A stretch of DNA of 64,000 bases from positions 1,922,001-1,986,000 of the forward strand of contig NZ_JARGNB010000001.1 in NCBI RefSeq assembly GCF_030167915.1. The letters run 5' to 3'. The DNA is from Aquabacterium humicola (GTDB taxonomy: Bacteria; Pseudomonadota; Gammaproteobacteria; Burkholderiales; Burkholderiaceae_C). Every line of letters begins with the position of its first letter. Positions within the stretch are counted from its first letter, which is position 1. The notes below the pieces were generated by a model. It had not been told where the DNA came from. It searched no databases and saw only the letters and a list, made by a program, of their open reading frames with translations. Shown here piece by piece: positions 54,703-64,000 of the stretch. The position numbers and the translations under genes were made by a program.

Positions 54703-55527
54703 TTACTTCTTGCGACGCGACACGATCATGTTCTGCGTGCGCTTGTTGTTGCGGGTGCGGTAGCCCTTGGTCAGCGTGTTCCACGGCGACACCGGTGCGC
54801 GCGCCTCGCCGGTGCGGCCTTCGCCGCCGCCGTGCGGGTGGTCCACCGGGTTCATCGCGACGCCGCGCACGGTCGGGCGGATGCCCATCCAGCGCTTGAC
54901 GCCTGCCTTGCCGTACTGACGCAGGTTGTGCTCTTCGTTCGACACCTCGCCGATCGTGGCGCGGCAGTCGATGTGGATCTTGCGCACTTCACCCGAGCGC
55001 AGGCGGACCTGCGCGTAGATGCCTTCGCGGGCCATCAGCGTGACCGCGGCACCCGCCGAACGCGCGATCTGCGCGCCCTTGCCCGGCAGCATCTCGACGC
55101 AGTGGATCGTCGCACCCACCGGGATGTTGCGGATCGGCAGCGTATTGCCGGCCTTGATCGGCGCCTCGGCGCCGGACATCAGCGTCGCGCCGACTTCCAG
55201 GCCGCGCGGGGCGATGATGTAGCGGCGCTCGCCATCGGCGTAGCAGACCAGCGCGATGTGGGCGGTGCGGTTCGGGTCGTACTCGATGCGCTCGACCTTC
55301 GCCGGGATGCCGTCCTTGTTGCGGACGAAATCGACGACGCGGTAGTGGTGCTTGTGACCACCACCCTTGTGCCGCATCGTGATGTGGCCGTTGTTGTTGC
55401 GGCCGGAGTTCTGCTTCTGCGGCTCCAGCAGCGACGCCTCGGGCGCGCCCTTGTGCAGATGCTTGTGCACGACCTTCACGACGGCGCGGCGGCCAGGCGA
55501 GGTTGGTTTGACTTTGACGACGGCCAT
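54703..55527 (-). CDS. rplB: 50S ribosomal protein L2
   Basis: This is L2, 274 residues (E. coli 273), needed for subunit association and peptidyl transfer. Conserved parts are [42 protein letters not shown], and the catalytic-site loop [17 protein letters not shown] with its invariant histidine. It lies between rplW and rpsS. Confidence 0.99.
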   Translation of the reverse strand: MAVVKVKPTSPGRRAVVKVVHKHLHKGAPEASLLEPQKQNSGRNNNGHITMRHKGGGHKHHYRVVDFVRNKDGIPAKVERIEYDPNRTAHIALVCYADGERRYIIAPRGLEVGATLMSGAEAPIKAGNTLPIRNIPVGATIHCVEMLPGKGAQIARSAGAAVTLMAREGIYAQVRLRSGEVRKIHIDCRATIGEVSNEEHNLRQYGKAGVKRWMGIRPTVRGVAMNPVDHPHGGGEGRTGEARAPVSPWNTLTKGYRTRNNKRTQNMIVSRRKK

Positions 55528-55530
55528 GAT

Positions 55531-55845
55531 TTACGCAGCCTCCCCGGAGAAGTTGAGCTCCTGGCCGGGCTTCAGCGACACGTACGCCTTCTTCGCGTGG
55601 TCGCGACGGCCGGTACGGCCGCCGAAGCGCTTGACCTTGCCCTTCTGGTTGGCGACCTGCACGTCCTTCACCTCGACCTTGAACAGCAGCTCGACCGCTG
55701 CCTTGATCTCGGGCTTGGTGGCATCGCGCAGCACCTTGAACAGCACCTGGTTGTGCTTCTCGGCGACGCTCGTGGCCTTCTCGGACACGATCGGCGCGAT
55801 CAGCACCTGGGCCAGGCGACCCTCATCGAACTTCGGGGTGCTCAT
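55531..55845 (-). CDS. rplW: 50S ribosomal protein L23
   Basis: This is L23, 104 residues, read from the ATG at 55845; the ATGA overlap with the rplD stop shows coupling. It surrounds the tunnel exit and is the trigger-factor and SRP docking point. [21 protein letters not shown] and [21 protein letters not shown] are typical. Confidence 0.97.
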   Translation of the reverse strand: MSTPKFDEGRLAQVLIAPIVSEKATSVAEKHNQVLFKVLRDATKPEIKAAVELLFKVEVKDVQVANQKGKVKRFGGRTGRRDHAKKAYVSLKPGQELNFSGEAA

Positions 55846-56462
55846 GCGAACATCTCCTTGAGCTGCTCGATCGCGCCCTTGGTCACCAGCACCTTCTTGT
55901 AGAAGACCAGCGACAGCGGATCGGCGTAGCGCGGCTCGACCACCAGCACGTTGGCGAGGTTGCGCGAGGCCAGCGCCAGGTTCTCGTCGACCGAGTCGGC
56001 GATCACCAGCACGGAATCGAGGCCCATGGCCTTGAACTTGGCGGCCAGCAGCTTGGTCTTCGGCGCGTCGACGCTGATGGAGTCCACCACCGCCAGGCGG
56101 CCGTCGCGGGCCAGCTGCGAGAAGATCGACGCCATGCCGGCGCGGTACATCTTCTTGTTGACCTTGTGCGAGAAATTCTCGTCCGGCAGGTTCGGGAAGG
56201 CGCGACCGCCTCCACGCCAGATCGGCGACGACGTCATGCCCGCGCGCGCGCGGCCGGTGCCCTTCTGGCGCCACGGCTTCTTCGTGCTGTGCTTGACCGA
56301 CTCGCGGTTCTTCTGGGCGCGCGTGCCCTGGCGTGCGTTGGCCTGGTAGGCGACGACGACCTGGTGGACGAGCGCTTCGTTGTAGTCGCGGCCGAACACG
56401 GTGTCCGGCGCGTCGACCTTGGCCGAAGCCTGGCCTTGTTCGTTCAGGAGCTCGAGTTGCAT
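55842..56462 (-). CDS. rplD: 50S ribosomal protein L4
   Basis: This is L4, 206 residues (E. coli 201). The long tunnel loop [20 protein letters not shown] and [20 protein letters not shown] is conserved. In E. coli, L4 represses the S10 operon through its leader and inhibits RNase E. It starts two bases after rplC and overlaps the start of rplW. Confidence 0.98.
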   Translation of the reverse strand: MQLELLNEQGQASAKVDAPDTVFGRDYNEALVHQVVVAYQANARQGTRAQKNRESVKHSTKKPWRQKGTGRARAGMTSSPIWRGGGRAFPNLPDENFSHKVNKKMYRAGMASIFSQLARDGRLAVVDSISVDAPKTKLLAAKFKAMGLDSVLVIADSVDENLALASRNLANVLVVEPRYADPLSLVFYKKVLVTKGAIEQLKEMFA

Positions 56463-56464
56463 GT

Positions 56465-57142
56465 TCAGGCTCCCTTCTTCGCCTTGACCTTGACGGCTGG
56501 GCGGACGGTCACGAAGCCGCTCTTGGCACCCGGCACCGCGCCACGGACCAGCAGCAGCTGGCGGGTCTCGTCGATGCGCACGATGTCGAGGTTCTGCGTC
56601 GTGACGGTTTCGTCGCCGAGGTGACCCGACATGCGCTTGCCCGGGAACACGCGCCCCGGATCCTGCGCCATCGAGATCGAGCCCGGCACGTTGTGCGAAC
56701 GGCTGTTGCCGTGGGAAGCGCGCTGCGAACTGAAGTTGTGGCGCTTGATCGTGCCCGTGAAGCCCTTGCCGATCGACGTGCCCTGCACGTCGACCTTCTG
56801 GCCGACGGCAAACAACGTCACAGGGACTTGAGCACCCGCGGCGTACTGGCCGACGACGTCGGCGGGAACGCGGAATTCCTGGAGGATCTCACCGGCTTCC
56901 ACGCCCGCCTTCGCGAGGTGGCCGGCTTCCGGCTTGGTCACGCGCGAGGCCTTGCGCGAACCGAACGCCACTTGCAGGGCGTTGTAGCCGTCGGTCTGCT
57001 CGGTCTTGACCTGGGTGATGCGGTTGTTCGACACGTCGAGCACCGTCACGGGGACGGCGTCGCCCTCGTCCGTGAAGATGCGCATCATGCCGACCTTGCG
57101 GCCCAGCAAACCGAGGCGATAGCTGTGTGCAGCTGTCGTCAT
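56465..57142 (-). CDS. rplC: 50S ribosomal protein L3
   Basis: This is L3, 225 residues, read from the ATG at 57142 ([20 protein letters not shown]); a frame extending to 57205 adds an implausible leader. The segment [20 protein letters not shown] followed by [18 protein letters not shown] approaches the peptidyl transferase centre. The N-terminus is slightly longer than in E. coli (209). It is separated from rpsJ by 216 bases that hold an inverted repeat and a possible promoter. Confidence 0.98.
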   Translation of the reverse strand: MTTAAHSYRLGLLGRKVGMMRIFTDEGDAVPVTVLDVSNNRITQVKTEQTDGYNALQVAFGSRKASRVTKPEAGHLAKAGVEAGEILQEFRVPADVVGQYAAGAQVPVTLFAVGQKVDVQGTSIGKGFTGTIKRHNFSSQRASHGNSRSHNVPGSISMAQDPGRVFPGKRMSGHLGDETVTTQNLDIVRIDETRQLLLVRGAVPGAKSGFVTVRPAVKVKAKKGA

Positions 57143-57309
57143 GGCTTTTCTCCAGCACCGGTTGCACGGGATCACCCGCACGCGCAGCGCCTTTGTTTCA
57201 AACACCCGACATCGATTGGCCGGGAGCGGTTGGTCGCCTTGCGGCCCCGATGACTCGAGGCCTCAAAACGGATCGGGCAGCCATCGAGGGCCGCCGCGAA
57301 AAGCTTGCG

Positions 57310-57339
57310 AGTATAGCCTTCTTGCAGGTTGCCCCACAA
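57310..57339 (-). promoter_or_regulatory. Possible promoter between rpsJ and rplC
   Basis: On the minus strand a TATACT -10 box (57310-57315) lies 18 bases from TTGTGG (57334-57339), a weak -35. The elements are interleaved with a perfect 10-base inverted repeat (57315-57346). Transcription would begin about 165 bases before rplC, leaving room for an L4-type leader. Confidence 0.42.
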
Positions 57340-57346
57340 GAAGGCT
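57315..57346. repeat. Perfect inverted repeat between rpsJ and rplC
   Basis: AGCCTTCTTG (57315-57324) and CAAGAAGGCT (57337-57346) form a 10-base stem with a 12-base loop, beginning 12 bases after the rpsJ stop on the minus strand. There is no T-run behind it. It might be an attenuator of read-through from rpsJ, an operator, or both. Confidence 0.6.
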
Positions 57347-57358
57347 CGCTCGAATCCC

Positions 57359-57670
57359 TTACTGAAGCTTGATCTCGACGTCCACGCCGGCCGGCAGATC
57401 CAGCTTCATCAGCGCGTCGACCGTCTTGTCCGTCGGGTCGACGATGTCCATCAGGCGCTGGTGCGTGCGGATCTCGAACTGGTCGCGGCTCGTCTTGTTG
57501 ACGTGCGGCGAACGCAGGATGTCGAAACGCTGCATGCGCGTCGGCAGGGGCACCGGACCCTTGACGATCGCGCCGGTGCGCTTGGCGGTCTCGACGATCT
57601 CGAGCGCCGACTGGTCGATCAGCTTGTAGTCGAAGGCCTTCAGGCGGATGCGGATCTTTTGCTTTTGCAT
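57359..57670 (-). CDS. rpsJ: 30S ribosomal protein S10 / NusE
   Basis: This is S10, 103 residues, the same as E. coli. It is a head protein of the small subunit and, as NusE, links RNA polymerase to the ribosome with NusG and Nus[22 protein letters not shown], then [21 protein letters not shown] and [17 protein letters not shown] are diagnostic. It follows tuf by 10 bases and so belongs with the str operon here, while the rest of the S10 group starts 216 bases further on. Confidence 0.98.
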   Translation of the reverse strand: MQKQKIRIRLKAFDYKLIDQSALEIVETAKRTGAIVKGPVPLPTRMQRFDILRSPHVNKTSRDQFEIRTHQRLMDIVDPTDKTVDALMKLDLPAGVDVEIKLQ

Positions 57671-57680
57671 GGGGTCCGCC

Positions 57681-58871
<1,191 letters not shown>

Positions 58872-58970
58872 TTCTTTCTCCAGAAAAGAGCATCGCACCG
58901 TGTCTGTTTAAGGTCTCCATCCGATGTCCGCCACGGGCAACGGACGACGAGGGATGAAGACCGATTGAAA

Positions 58971-58999
58971 CGCCGGAGCGGCGCCTGGCCGCTCCGGCG
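58971..58999. repeat. Strong hairpin between fusA and tuf
   Basis: CGCCGGAGCGGC (58971-58982) and GCCGCTCCGGCG (58988-58999) form a perfect 12-base stem with a five-base loop, five bases after the fusA stop on the minus strand. It is followed by TTTCAATC, which is short for a full terminator. Partial termination or RNA processing between fusA and tuf is likely, letting EF-Tu be made at a different level. Confidence 0.65.
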
Positions 59000-59004
59000 G
59001 CTTG

Positions 59005-61107
59005 TTACTTCGCGCGCGACGTGATGATCGCGTCGGCGACGTTCTTCGGAGCTTCGGCGTAGTGCTTGAACTCCATCGTGTACGTCGCGCGTCCCTGCGA
59101 CATCGAGCGCAGCGTCGTCGAGTAGCCGAACATCTCCGACAGCGGCACCTCGGCCTTGATGATCTTGCCGCCGCCAGGCATGTCGTCCATGCCCTGCACC
59201 ATGCCGCGACGGGACGACAGGTCGCCCATCACCGAACCGGCGTAGTCTTCCGGCGTCTCGACCTCGACGGCCATCATCGGCTCCAGGATCACCGGGCTGG
59301 CCTTGCGGCAGCCGTCCTTGAAGCCGATGGACGCGGCCATCTTGAACGCGTTTTCGTTCGAGTCGACTTCGTGGTACGAACCGAAGGTCAGCGTGACCTT
59401 CACGTCGACCACGGGGTAGCCGGCCAGCACGCCAGCCGGCAGCGAATCCACGAGGCCCTTCTCGACCGCGGGGATGAACTCGCGCGGCACCACGCCGCCC
59501 TTGATCGCGTCGACGAACTCGAAGCCCTTGCCCGGCTCCTGCGGCTCGATCTTCAACACGACGTGACCGTACTGACCCTTGCCGCCGGACTGGCGAACGA
59601 ACTTGCCTTCGACGTCCTCGACCGCCTTGCGGATGGTCTCGCGGTACGCCACCTGCGGCTTGCCGACGTTCGCCTCGACACCGAACTCGCGCTTCATGCG
59701 GTCGACGATGATCTCGAGGTGCAGCTCGCCCATGCCGGAGATGATGGTCTGGCCGCTCTCTTCGTCGGTACGCAGGCGGAACGACGGATCCTCGGCGGCC
59801 AGGCGACCCAGCGCGATGCCCATCTTCTCCTGGTCGGCCTTGGTCTTCGGCTCGACGGCCTGCGAGATCACCGGCTCCGGGAAGACCATCTTCTCGAGCG
59901 TGATGATGTGATCCGGGTCGCACAGCGTCTCGCCGGTGGTCACGTCCTTCAGGCCCACGCAGGCGGCGATGTCGCCGGCCAGGATCTCCTTGATTTCTTC
60001 ACGCTGGTTGGCGTGCATCTGCAGGATCCGGCCGATGCGTTCCTTCTTGCCGCGGATCGGGTTGTAGACCGAGTCGCCCGACTTCAGCACGCCCGAGTAG
60101 ACGCGCACGAAGGTCAGCTGGCCGACGTACGGGTCGGTCATCAGCTTGAACGCCAGCGCGGCGAACTTCTCGTTGTCATCGGCCTTGCGCACGACCTCCT
60201 TCTCGTCCTCGTCGGTGCCCGGCACCGGCGGGATGTCGATCGGCGAGGGCATGAACTCGATCACGGCGTCCAGCATGCGCTGCACGCCCTTGTTCTTGAA
60301 CGCGGTGCCGCACAGCATCGGCTGGATCTCGCCGGCGATCGTGCGCGTGCGCAGGCCCTGCTTGATCTCGGCCTCGGTCAGCTCGCCGGTCTCGAGGTAC
60401 TTGTTCATCAGCTCTTCGCTGGCTTCAGCGGCGGCCTCGACCATGCCCTCGCGCCACTTGGCGCACTCGGCCTCGAGCTCCGCGGGGATGTCCTCGTAGT
60501 TGAACTTCATGCCCTGCGAGGCCTCGTCCCAGATGATGGCCTTCATCTTCAGCAGGTCGACGACGCCCTTGAAGTTCTCTTCGGCGCCGATCGGCACGAC
60601 GATGGGCACGGGGTTGGCCTTCAGACGGGTCTTCATCTGCTCGAAGACCTTGAAGAAGTTCGCGCCGGTGCGGTCCATCTTGTTGACGAACGCCAGGCGC
60701 GGCACCTTGTACTTGTTGGCCTGGCGCCAGACGGTTTCCGACTGCGGCTGCACGCCACCCACGGCGCAATAGACCATGCACGCACCGTCGAGCACGCGCA
60801 TCGAGCGCTCGACCTCGATCGTGAAGTCGACGTGGCCCGGGGTGTCGATGATGTTGATGCGGTGCTCGGGGAAGGACAGGTCCATGCCCTTCCAGAAGCA
60901 GGTCGTCGCGGCGGACGTGATGGTGATGCCCCGCTCCTGCTCCTGCTCCATCCAGTCCATCGTGGCGGCGCCGTCGTGCACCTCACCGATCTTGTGGTTC
61001 ACGCCGGTGTAGTACAGGATGCGCTCGGTCGTGGTGGTCTTGCCGGCATCGATGTGCGCAGAGATACCGATGTTGCGGTAGCGCTCGATGGGGGTCTTGC
61101 GGGACAT
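59005..61107 (-). CDS. fusA: Elongation factor G
   Basis: This 700-residue EF-G catalyses translocation of tRNA and mRNA. The start is the ATG at 61107 ([20 protein letters not shown]). G motifs are AHIDAGKT (17-24), [20 protein letters not shown] and [10 protein letters not shown]. Domains III to V are complete through [20 protein letters not shown]. The usual fusidic acid positions show no obvious change. It lies between rpsG and tuf. The 102-base gap before it contains a two-tiered inverted repeat. Confidence 0.99.
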   Translation of the reverse strand: MSRKTPIERYRNIGISAHIDAGKTTTTERILYYTGVNHKIGEVHDGAATMDWMEQEQERGITITSAATTCFWKGMDLSFPEHRINIIDTPGHVDFTIEVERSMRVLDGACMVYCAVGGVQPQSETVWRQANKYKVPRLAFVNKMDRTGANFFKVFEQMKTRLKANPVPIVVPIGAEENFKGVVDLLKMKAIIWDEASQGMKFNYEDIPAELEAECAKWREGMVEAAAEASEELMNKYLETGELTEAEIKQGLRTRTIAGEIQPMLCGTAFKNKGVQRMLDAVIEFMPSPIDIPPVPGTDEDEKEVVRKADDNEKFAALAFKLMTDPYVGQLTFVRVYSGVLKSGDSVYNPIRGKKERIGRILQMHANQREEIKEILAGDIAACVGLKDVTTGETLCDPDHIITLEKMVFPEPVISQAVEPKTKADQEKMGIALGRLAAEDPSFRLRTDEESGQTIISGMGELHLEIIVDRMKREFGVEANVGKPQVAYRETIRKAVEDVEGKFVRQSGGKGQYGHVVLKIEPQEPGKGFEFVDAIKGGVVPREFIPAVEKGLVDSLPAGVLAGYPVVDVKVTLTFGSYHEVDSNENAFKMAASIGFKDGCRKASPVILEPMMAVEVETPEDYAGSVMGDLSSRRGMVQGMDDMPGGGKIIKAEVPLSEMFGYSTTLRSMSQGRATYTMEFKHYAEAPKNVADAIITSRAK

Positions 61108-61126
61108 GATTGACTCCAAATACAGG

Positions 61127-61164
61127 GGCCGCCCTCGGGTTGGTACTAACCCTGTGGGGCGGCC
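61127..61164. repeat. Two-tier inverted repeat between rpsG and fusA
   Basis: An outer perfect pair GGCCGCCC (61127-61134) and GGGCGGCC (61157-61164) encloses an inner pair GGGTT (61137-61141) and AACCC (61148-61152). The resulting structure lies 20 bases upstream of the fusA start. It could be a translational control site or processing signal in the str operon mRNA. Confidence 0.5.
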
Positions 61165-61209
61165 GGAGGCGGTGGGCGGGCTCGATGCGCCGAGCCCTGA
61201 GCGCGCTGT

Positions 61210-61680
61210 TTAGAAGCGGAAGTGCGAGAACGCCTTGTTGGCCTCGGCCATGCGGTGGACTTCATCGCGCTTCTTCATCGCGCCGCCGCGGCCTTCGCTG
61301 GCCTCGAGCAGTTCGTTGGCCAGGCGGGCGGCCATCGACTTCTCGCCGCGCTTGCGCGCGCTTTCCTTCAGCCAGCGCATGGCCAGGGCCAGCCGGCGAA
61401 CGGGGCGAACTTCCACGGGAACTTGGTAGTTCGCACCGCCGACGCGGCGGGACTTGACCTCGACCATCGGCTTCACGTTGTTGATCGCGATCATGAAGAT
61501 CTCGAGCGGGTCCTTGCCGGCCTTCTTCTCGACCTGGTCGAGCGCGCCATAGATGATGCGCTCGGCCACGGCCTTCTTGCCGGACTCCATGATGACGTTC
61601 ATGAACTTGGACAGATCGACCGAGCCGAACTTCGGGTCGGGCAGGATCTCGCGCTTCGGTACTTCGCGACGACGTGGCAT
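61210..61680 (-). CDS. rpsG: 30S ribosomal protein S7
   Basis: This is S7, 156 residues, which nucleates assembly of the head of the small subunit. [20 protein letters not shown] and the [20 protein letters not shown] and [20 protein letters not shown] type segments are standard. In E. coli, S7 represses the str operon at the rpsL-rpsG gap. Here that gap is 188 bases, long enough for such a site, with a small CGGGCT-TCTG-AGCCCG hairpin. Confidence 0.98.
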   Translation of the reverse strand: MPRRREVPKREILPDPKFGSVDLSKFMNVIMESGKKAVAERIIYGALDQVEKKAGKDPLEIFMIAINNVKPMVEVKSRRVGGANYQVPVEVRPVRRLALAMRWLKESARKRGEKSMAARLANELLEASEGRGGAMKKRDEVHRMAEANKAFSHFRF

Positions 61681-61868
61681 GGGACTCTTCCTTTTCTAGC
61701 TTCAGCTGGTGTCCGGGCTTCTGAGCCCGCACCGGAGAGATCACGCAACGAATCTCTCGCTTACTCGGCGGCTCTTCGACTGTGTGAGCTCACCGCAACA
61801 ATCACGTCACCAGCATCGCCGATGAACGTGTCTTCCGCTTGTCAGGCCCGGAATCGGACCCGCTGGCC

Positions 61869-62246
61869 TCAGGCCTTCTTGGGACGCTTCGCGCCGTACT
61901 TCGAACGCGACTGCTTGCGGTCCTTGACGCCCTGCAGGTCGAGCGAACCGCGGACGATGTGGTAACGCACGCCCGGCAGATCCTTGACCCGGCCGCCGCG
62001 CACGAGCACCACGCTGTGCTCCTGCAGGTTGTGGCCTTCGCCGCCGATGTACGAGATCACCTCGAAACCGTTGGTCAGGCGCACCTTGGCGACCTTGCGC
62101 AGCGCCGAGTTCGGCTTCTTGGGCGTCGTGGTGTAGACGCGGGTGCAGACGCCGCGGCGCTGCGGACAGTCCTGCATCGCCGGCGACTTGCTCTTGGTGG
62201 CCTCGACCTGACGGCCGTGGCGCACGAGCTGGTTGATGGTTGGCAT
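61869..62246 (-). CDS. rpsL: 30S ribosomal protein S12
   Basis: This is S12, 125 residues, at the decoding centre. The loop [18 protein letters not shown] (lysines 43 and 44) and the [17 protein letters not shown] loop are wild type, so the sequence predicts streptomycin sensitivity at this locus. It is the first gene of the str operon and is preceded by a good promoter (62441-62470) with a leader of about 190 bases. Confidence 0.99.
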   Translation of the reverse strand: MPTINQLVRHGRQVEATKSKSPAMQDCPQRRGVCTRVYTTTPKKPNSALRKVAKVRLTNGFEVISYIGGEGHNLQEHSVVLVRGGRVKDLPGVRYHIVRGSLDLQGVKDRKQSRSKYGAKRPKKA

Positions 62247-62440
62247 AGTGGTAACTTGTTCCCGTTTGAAGTCACTCGCTTGTCGGCGCCTGCCGCCCGA
62301 CGCACTTGGTGTGCGTCGACCCGCCCGGCGCGCTGGAAGCGCAAATGGCGCCGATCCCCAGGATTCCCGAGGGTTCGACGCCGATGTCCGGTCAGGGCCG
62401 CCCTTCGATGAAGGCAGCGGAAATTGCCGAAAAGCCCGCG

Positions 62441-62470
62441 ATTATATTCGTGGGTTCTTTTCGCCCGCAA
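62441..62470 (-). promoter_or_regulatory. Predicted str operon promoter
   Basis: On the minus strand a perfect TATAAT (62441-62446) lies 18 bases from TTGCGG (62465-62470), a four-of-six -35 match. It faces rpsL and lies in the 243-base gap shared with the divergent PIN gene, just outside that gene's likely GTG start. Confidence 0.72.
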
Positions 62471-62489
62471 GCCGCCGTTGGGAAGGCCC

Positions 62490-62930
62490 GTGGAGAGCGT
62501 CGTCGAATCCGTCATCGATACCAATGTGCTGCTGGACTGGCTGGTCTTCCGGGACCCGCGGGTGGCGCCGCTGGTCGCCGCGATCGAGGCGGGCCGGCTG
62601 CAGTGGATCGCCAGCGCGGCGATGCTCGACGAGCTGAAGCACGTGCAGCGCAAGCCGCAGTTGCAGGGGCGCCTGCCGGCGCCGGACACGCTGACCGAGG
62701 CTGCCGCCCGGTGGTGCCGGGTGGTCCCTCCGGTCGCACCGGGTCGTCCCACGCTCATCTGCACCGACGCGGACGACCAGAAGTTCATCGACCTGGCGCT
62801 CGCCCGTCCGACACCTTGGTTGTTCAGCCGCGACCGGGCGCTGCTGGCCCTGGCGCGCAGGGCGCGGCCGCACGGGATCGTCGTGTGCCCGCCGGAAGCC
62901 TGGCGCGAGTTGGCCGCTGCTAGAAGTTGA
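62490..62930 (+). CDS. PIN-domain protein, orphan toxin-like ribonuclease
   Basis: This 146-residue protein is read from the GTG at 62490, preceded by GGGAAGG (62480-62486). An in-frame ATG at 62424 would overlap the str promoter and add an implausible leader. The PIN signature is SVIDTNVLLDWL with Asp10, then Glu48 in AMLDELKHV, then TDADDQKFIDLA and FSRDRALL, giving the acidic cluster that binds magnesium. It resembles the COG1569 type of predicted toxin. No antitoxin gene is visible on either side. It diverges from rpsL, and its last 11 bases overlap the convergent membrane protein gene. It may be a chromosomally tamed RNase of the Burkholderiales core and not an active toxin. Confidence 0.85.
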   Translation: MESVVESVIDTNVLLDWLVFRDPRVAPLVAAIEAGRLQWIASAAMLDELKHVQRKPQLQGRLPAPDTLTEAAARWCRVVPPVAPGRPTLICTDADDQKFIDLALARPTPWLFSRDRALLALARRARPHGIVVCPPEAWRELAAARS

Positions 62931-63474
62931 CGCGCACGCCGGCAGACAGGAGGTCGACATCCCCCTTGTCGCCGAAGACGTCGAAGCGGTAGCGCTCCCA
63001 CTCGATGCGCGCCGCCCACTGCGGGTTGAACGCGTACTCGGCGCCGAGGCCCGCCTTCCAGCGGGTGCCGTGGTCGGCGTCGCTGCCGGCGACGGGCGCG
63101 TCGAGCCTGGCACGACCGGTGAAGACGCCCGCGCGCGCCAGCACGGAGAAGTTCGCTCCCAGCGGCACGGTGCCGACCGCATCGAGGTACAGCCCGTGAC
63201 CACGCAGGGTCACCGTGCCCGGAATGACGCCGCCGGTGTATCGCGCGCGACCCAGGCGCGCGTAGCCCAGTTCAGCCGCGAAGTTCGGGCCGAAACGCCA
63301 GCCGCCGAAGACCTTGCCCGCCGTGTCGCGCCGGTCGACGCCAAAGTTCGGCAACTGCTCGGTCTTCCAGTCGGACTGGCCGAGGGACGCGCCGCCGTAG
63401 AGGCCTTCGGCCTGGGCGACCGACGCGGCGGCCAGCAGCAACGCGACCCGGGCGGGCCGGAGGATCTGGTTCAT
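62920..63474 (-). CDS. Small outer-membrane beta-barrel protein
   Basis: This 184-residue protein has a Sec signal peptide (ALLLAAASVAQA, cleaved before EGLYGG) and then alternating beta strands (GLYGGASLGQSDWK, FGGWRFGPNFAAELGYARL, FSVLARAGVFTGRARLD, GLGAEYAFNPQWAARIEWERY), ending in VRVNF with a terminal Phe for BAM recognition. That is the pattern of an eight-stranded OmpA-like or OmpW-like porin-family barrel. It lacks the OmpA peptidoglycan domain. The gene lies between the PIN gene and rpoC, and has two ACGTTA direct repeats upstream. Confidence 0.85.
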   Translation of the reverse strand: MNQILRPARVALLLAAASVAQAEGLYGGASLGQSDWKTEQLPNFGVDRRDTAGKVFGGWRFGPNFAAELGYARLGRARYTGGVIPGTVTLRGHGLYLDAVGTVPLGANFSVLARAGVFTGRARLDAPVAGSDADHGTRWKAGLGAEYAFNPQWAARIEWERYRFDVFGDKGDVDLLSAGVRVNF

Positions 63475-63534
63475 GGAGGACCTCGCTGAAGCAATCGTGG
63501 TTCGGTCGATGCTAGCCAGGGCCGTTCCATTCAG

Positions 63535-63550
63535 ACGTTAGGGGACGTTA
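63535..63550. promoter_or_regulatory. Tandem ACGTTA repeats upstream of the barrel gene
   Basis: ACGTTA-GGGG-ACGTTA gives two identical half sites exactly ten bases apart, one helical turn, 61 bases before the barrel gene start. This is a common geometry for response-regulator binding. No known consensus was matched with certainty. Confidence 0.35.
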
Positions 63551-63587
63551 TGGAGGTTGCAGCGCCGCCGGCCTTGCGGTCACCCAG

Positions 63588-63614
63588 AAAAAAGGGCGGC
63601 CGAAGCCGCCCTTT
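63588..63614 (-). terminator. Intrinsic terminator after rpoC
   Basis: On the minus strand AAAGGGCGGC-TTCG-GCCGCCCTTT forms a perfect 10-base stem with a stable UUCG tetraloop, and the right arm ends in a run of six T. It lies 23 bases after the rpoC stop and is a textbook rho-independent terminator for the rpoBC transcript. Confidence 0.95.
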
Positions 63615-63637
63615 CGGGATTGCCGGTGAGGTCCGGA

Positions 63638-64000
<363 letters not shown>

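Noticed and set aside
59002-61113. A plus-strand frame of about 700 codons opposite fusA
   Set aside because: The opposite strand is EF-G with all G motifs. The plus frame has no recognisable domain.
62424-62490. An ATG start at 62424 for the PIN protein
   Set aside because: This would place the N-terminus across the predicted str promoter and add a non-conserved leader. The GTG at 62490 has a ribosome site and begins next to the conserved first strand.

Overview
Organism and overall character. The window is very GC-rich. Gene order in its right half (rpoC, then rpsL-rpsG-fusA-tuf-rpsJ, then the S10, spc and alpha ribosomal operons) is that of a betaproteobacterium. The sequences of S3, RpoA, DsbD and the Sec/ribosomal proteins, together with the neighbouring type VI secretion system (T6SS), suggest Burkholderiales, probably of the Rubrivivax/Leptothrix/Methylibium type. 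That placement is inferred from gene content and protein appearance, not from a search. Region 1 (1-19.2 kb, plus strand): the 3' end of clpV (tssH), an aspzincin metallopeptidase and a TPR-methyltransferase, followed by two vgrG modules. Module 1 is vgrG1, a DUF2169-pentapeptide fusion, a second pentapeptide protein, DUF3540 and a DUF4150 PAAR-like protein. Module 2 is vgrG2, DUF2169, a ketosynthase-like protein lacking the catalytic cysteine, a second DUF4150 protein, an AHH-nuclease effector, a DUF1629/Imm11-like immunity protein, DUF6484 and a TIGR02270 protein. The modules are paralogous and share a sequence box upstream of each vgrG. Region 2 (19.2-32.7 kb): signalling and envelope genes. 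There are three transmembrane Ser/Thr kinases (two with duplicated periplasmic Cys-pair domains, one with a HAMP sensor), a LysM-polysaccharide deacetylase lipoprotein, a TPR lipoprotein, and on the minus strand a LysM-TPR lipoprotein. The FHA protein TagH and PP2C phosphatase PppA follow. Region 3 (32.7-40.2 kb, minus strand): tssJ-tssK-tssL-tssM-tagF, the membrane complex, baseplate linker and negative regulator. The sheath, tube and remaining baseplate genes (tssB, C, D, E, F, G, A) are not in the window and probably lie upstream of clpV. Region 4 (40.4-42.3 kb): dsbD. Region 5 (42.3-62.3 kb, minus strand): rpsL-rpsG-fusA-tuf-rpsJ, rplC-D-W-B-rpsS-rplV-rpsC-rplP-rpmC-rpsQ, a peroxiredoxin, then rplN-X-E-rpsN-H-rplF-R-rpsE-rpmD-rplO-secY-infA-rpmJ-rpsM-K-D-rpoA-rplQ. 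Credible promoters precede rpsL and rplN, weaker ones precede rplC and rpsD, and a clear terminator follows rplQ. Region 6 (62.4-64 kb): an orphan PIN-domain protein, a small outer-membrane beta-barrel protein, and the rpoC 3' end with a strong intrinsic terminator. How the genes work together: regions 1-3 form one accessory T6SS locus. It holds the recycling ATPase, two spikes with their tips and adaptors, at least one toxin/immunity pair, a threonine-phosphorylation control circuit and cell-wall-related lipoproteins. It directly abuts the essential translation super-operon. No tRNA, rRNA, CRISPR array, insertion sequence or phage gene was recognised.
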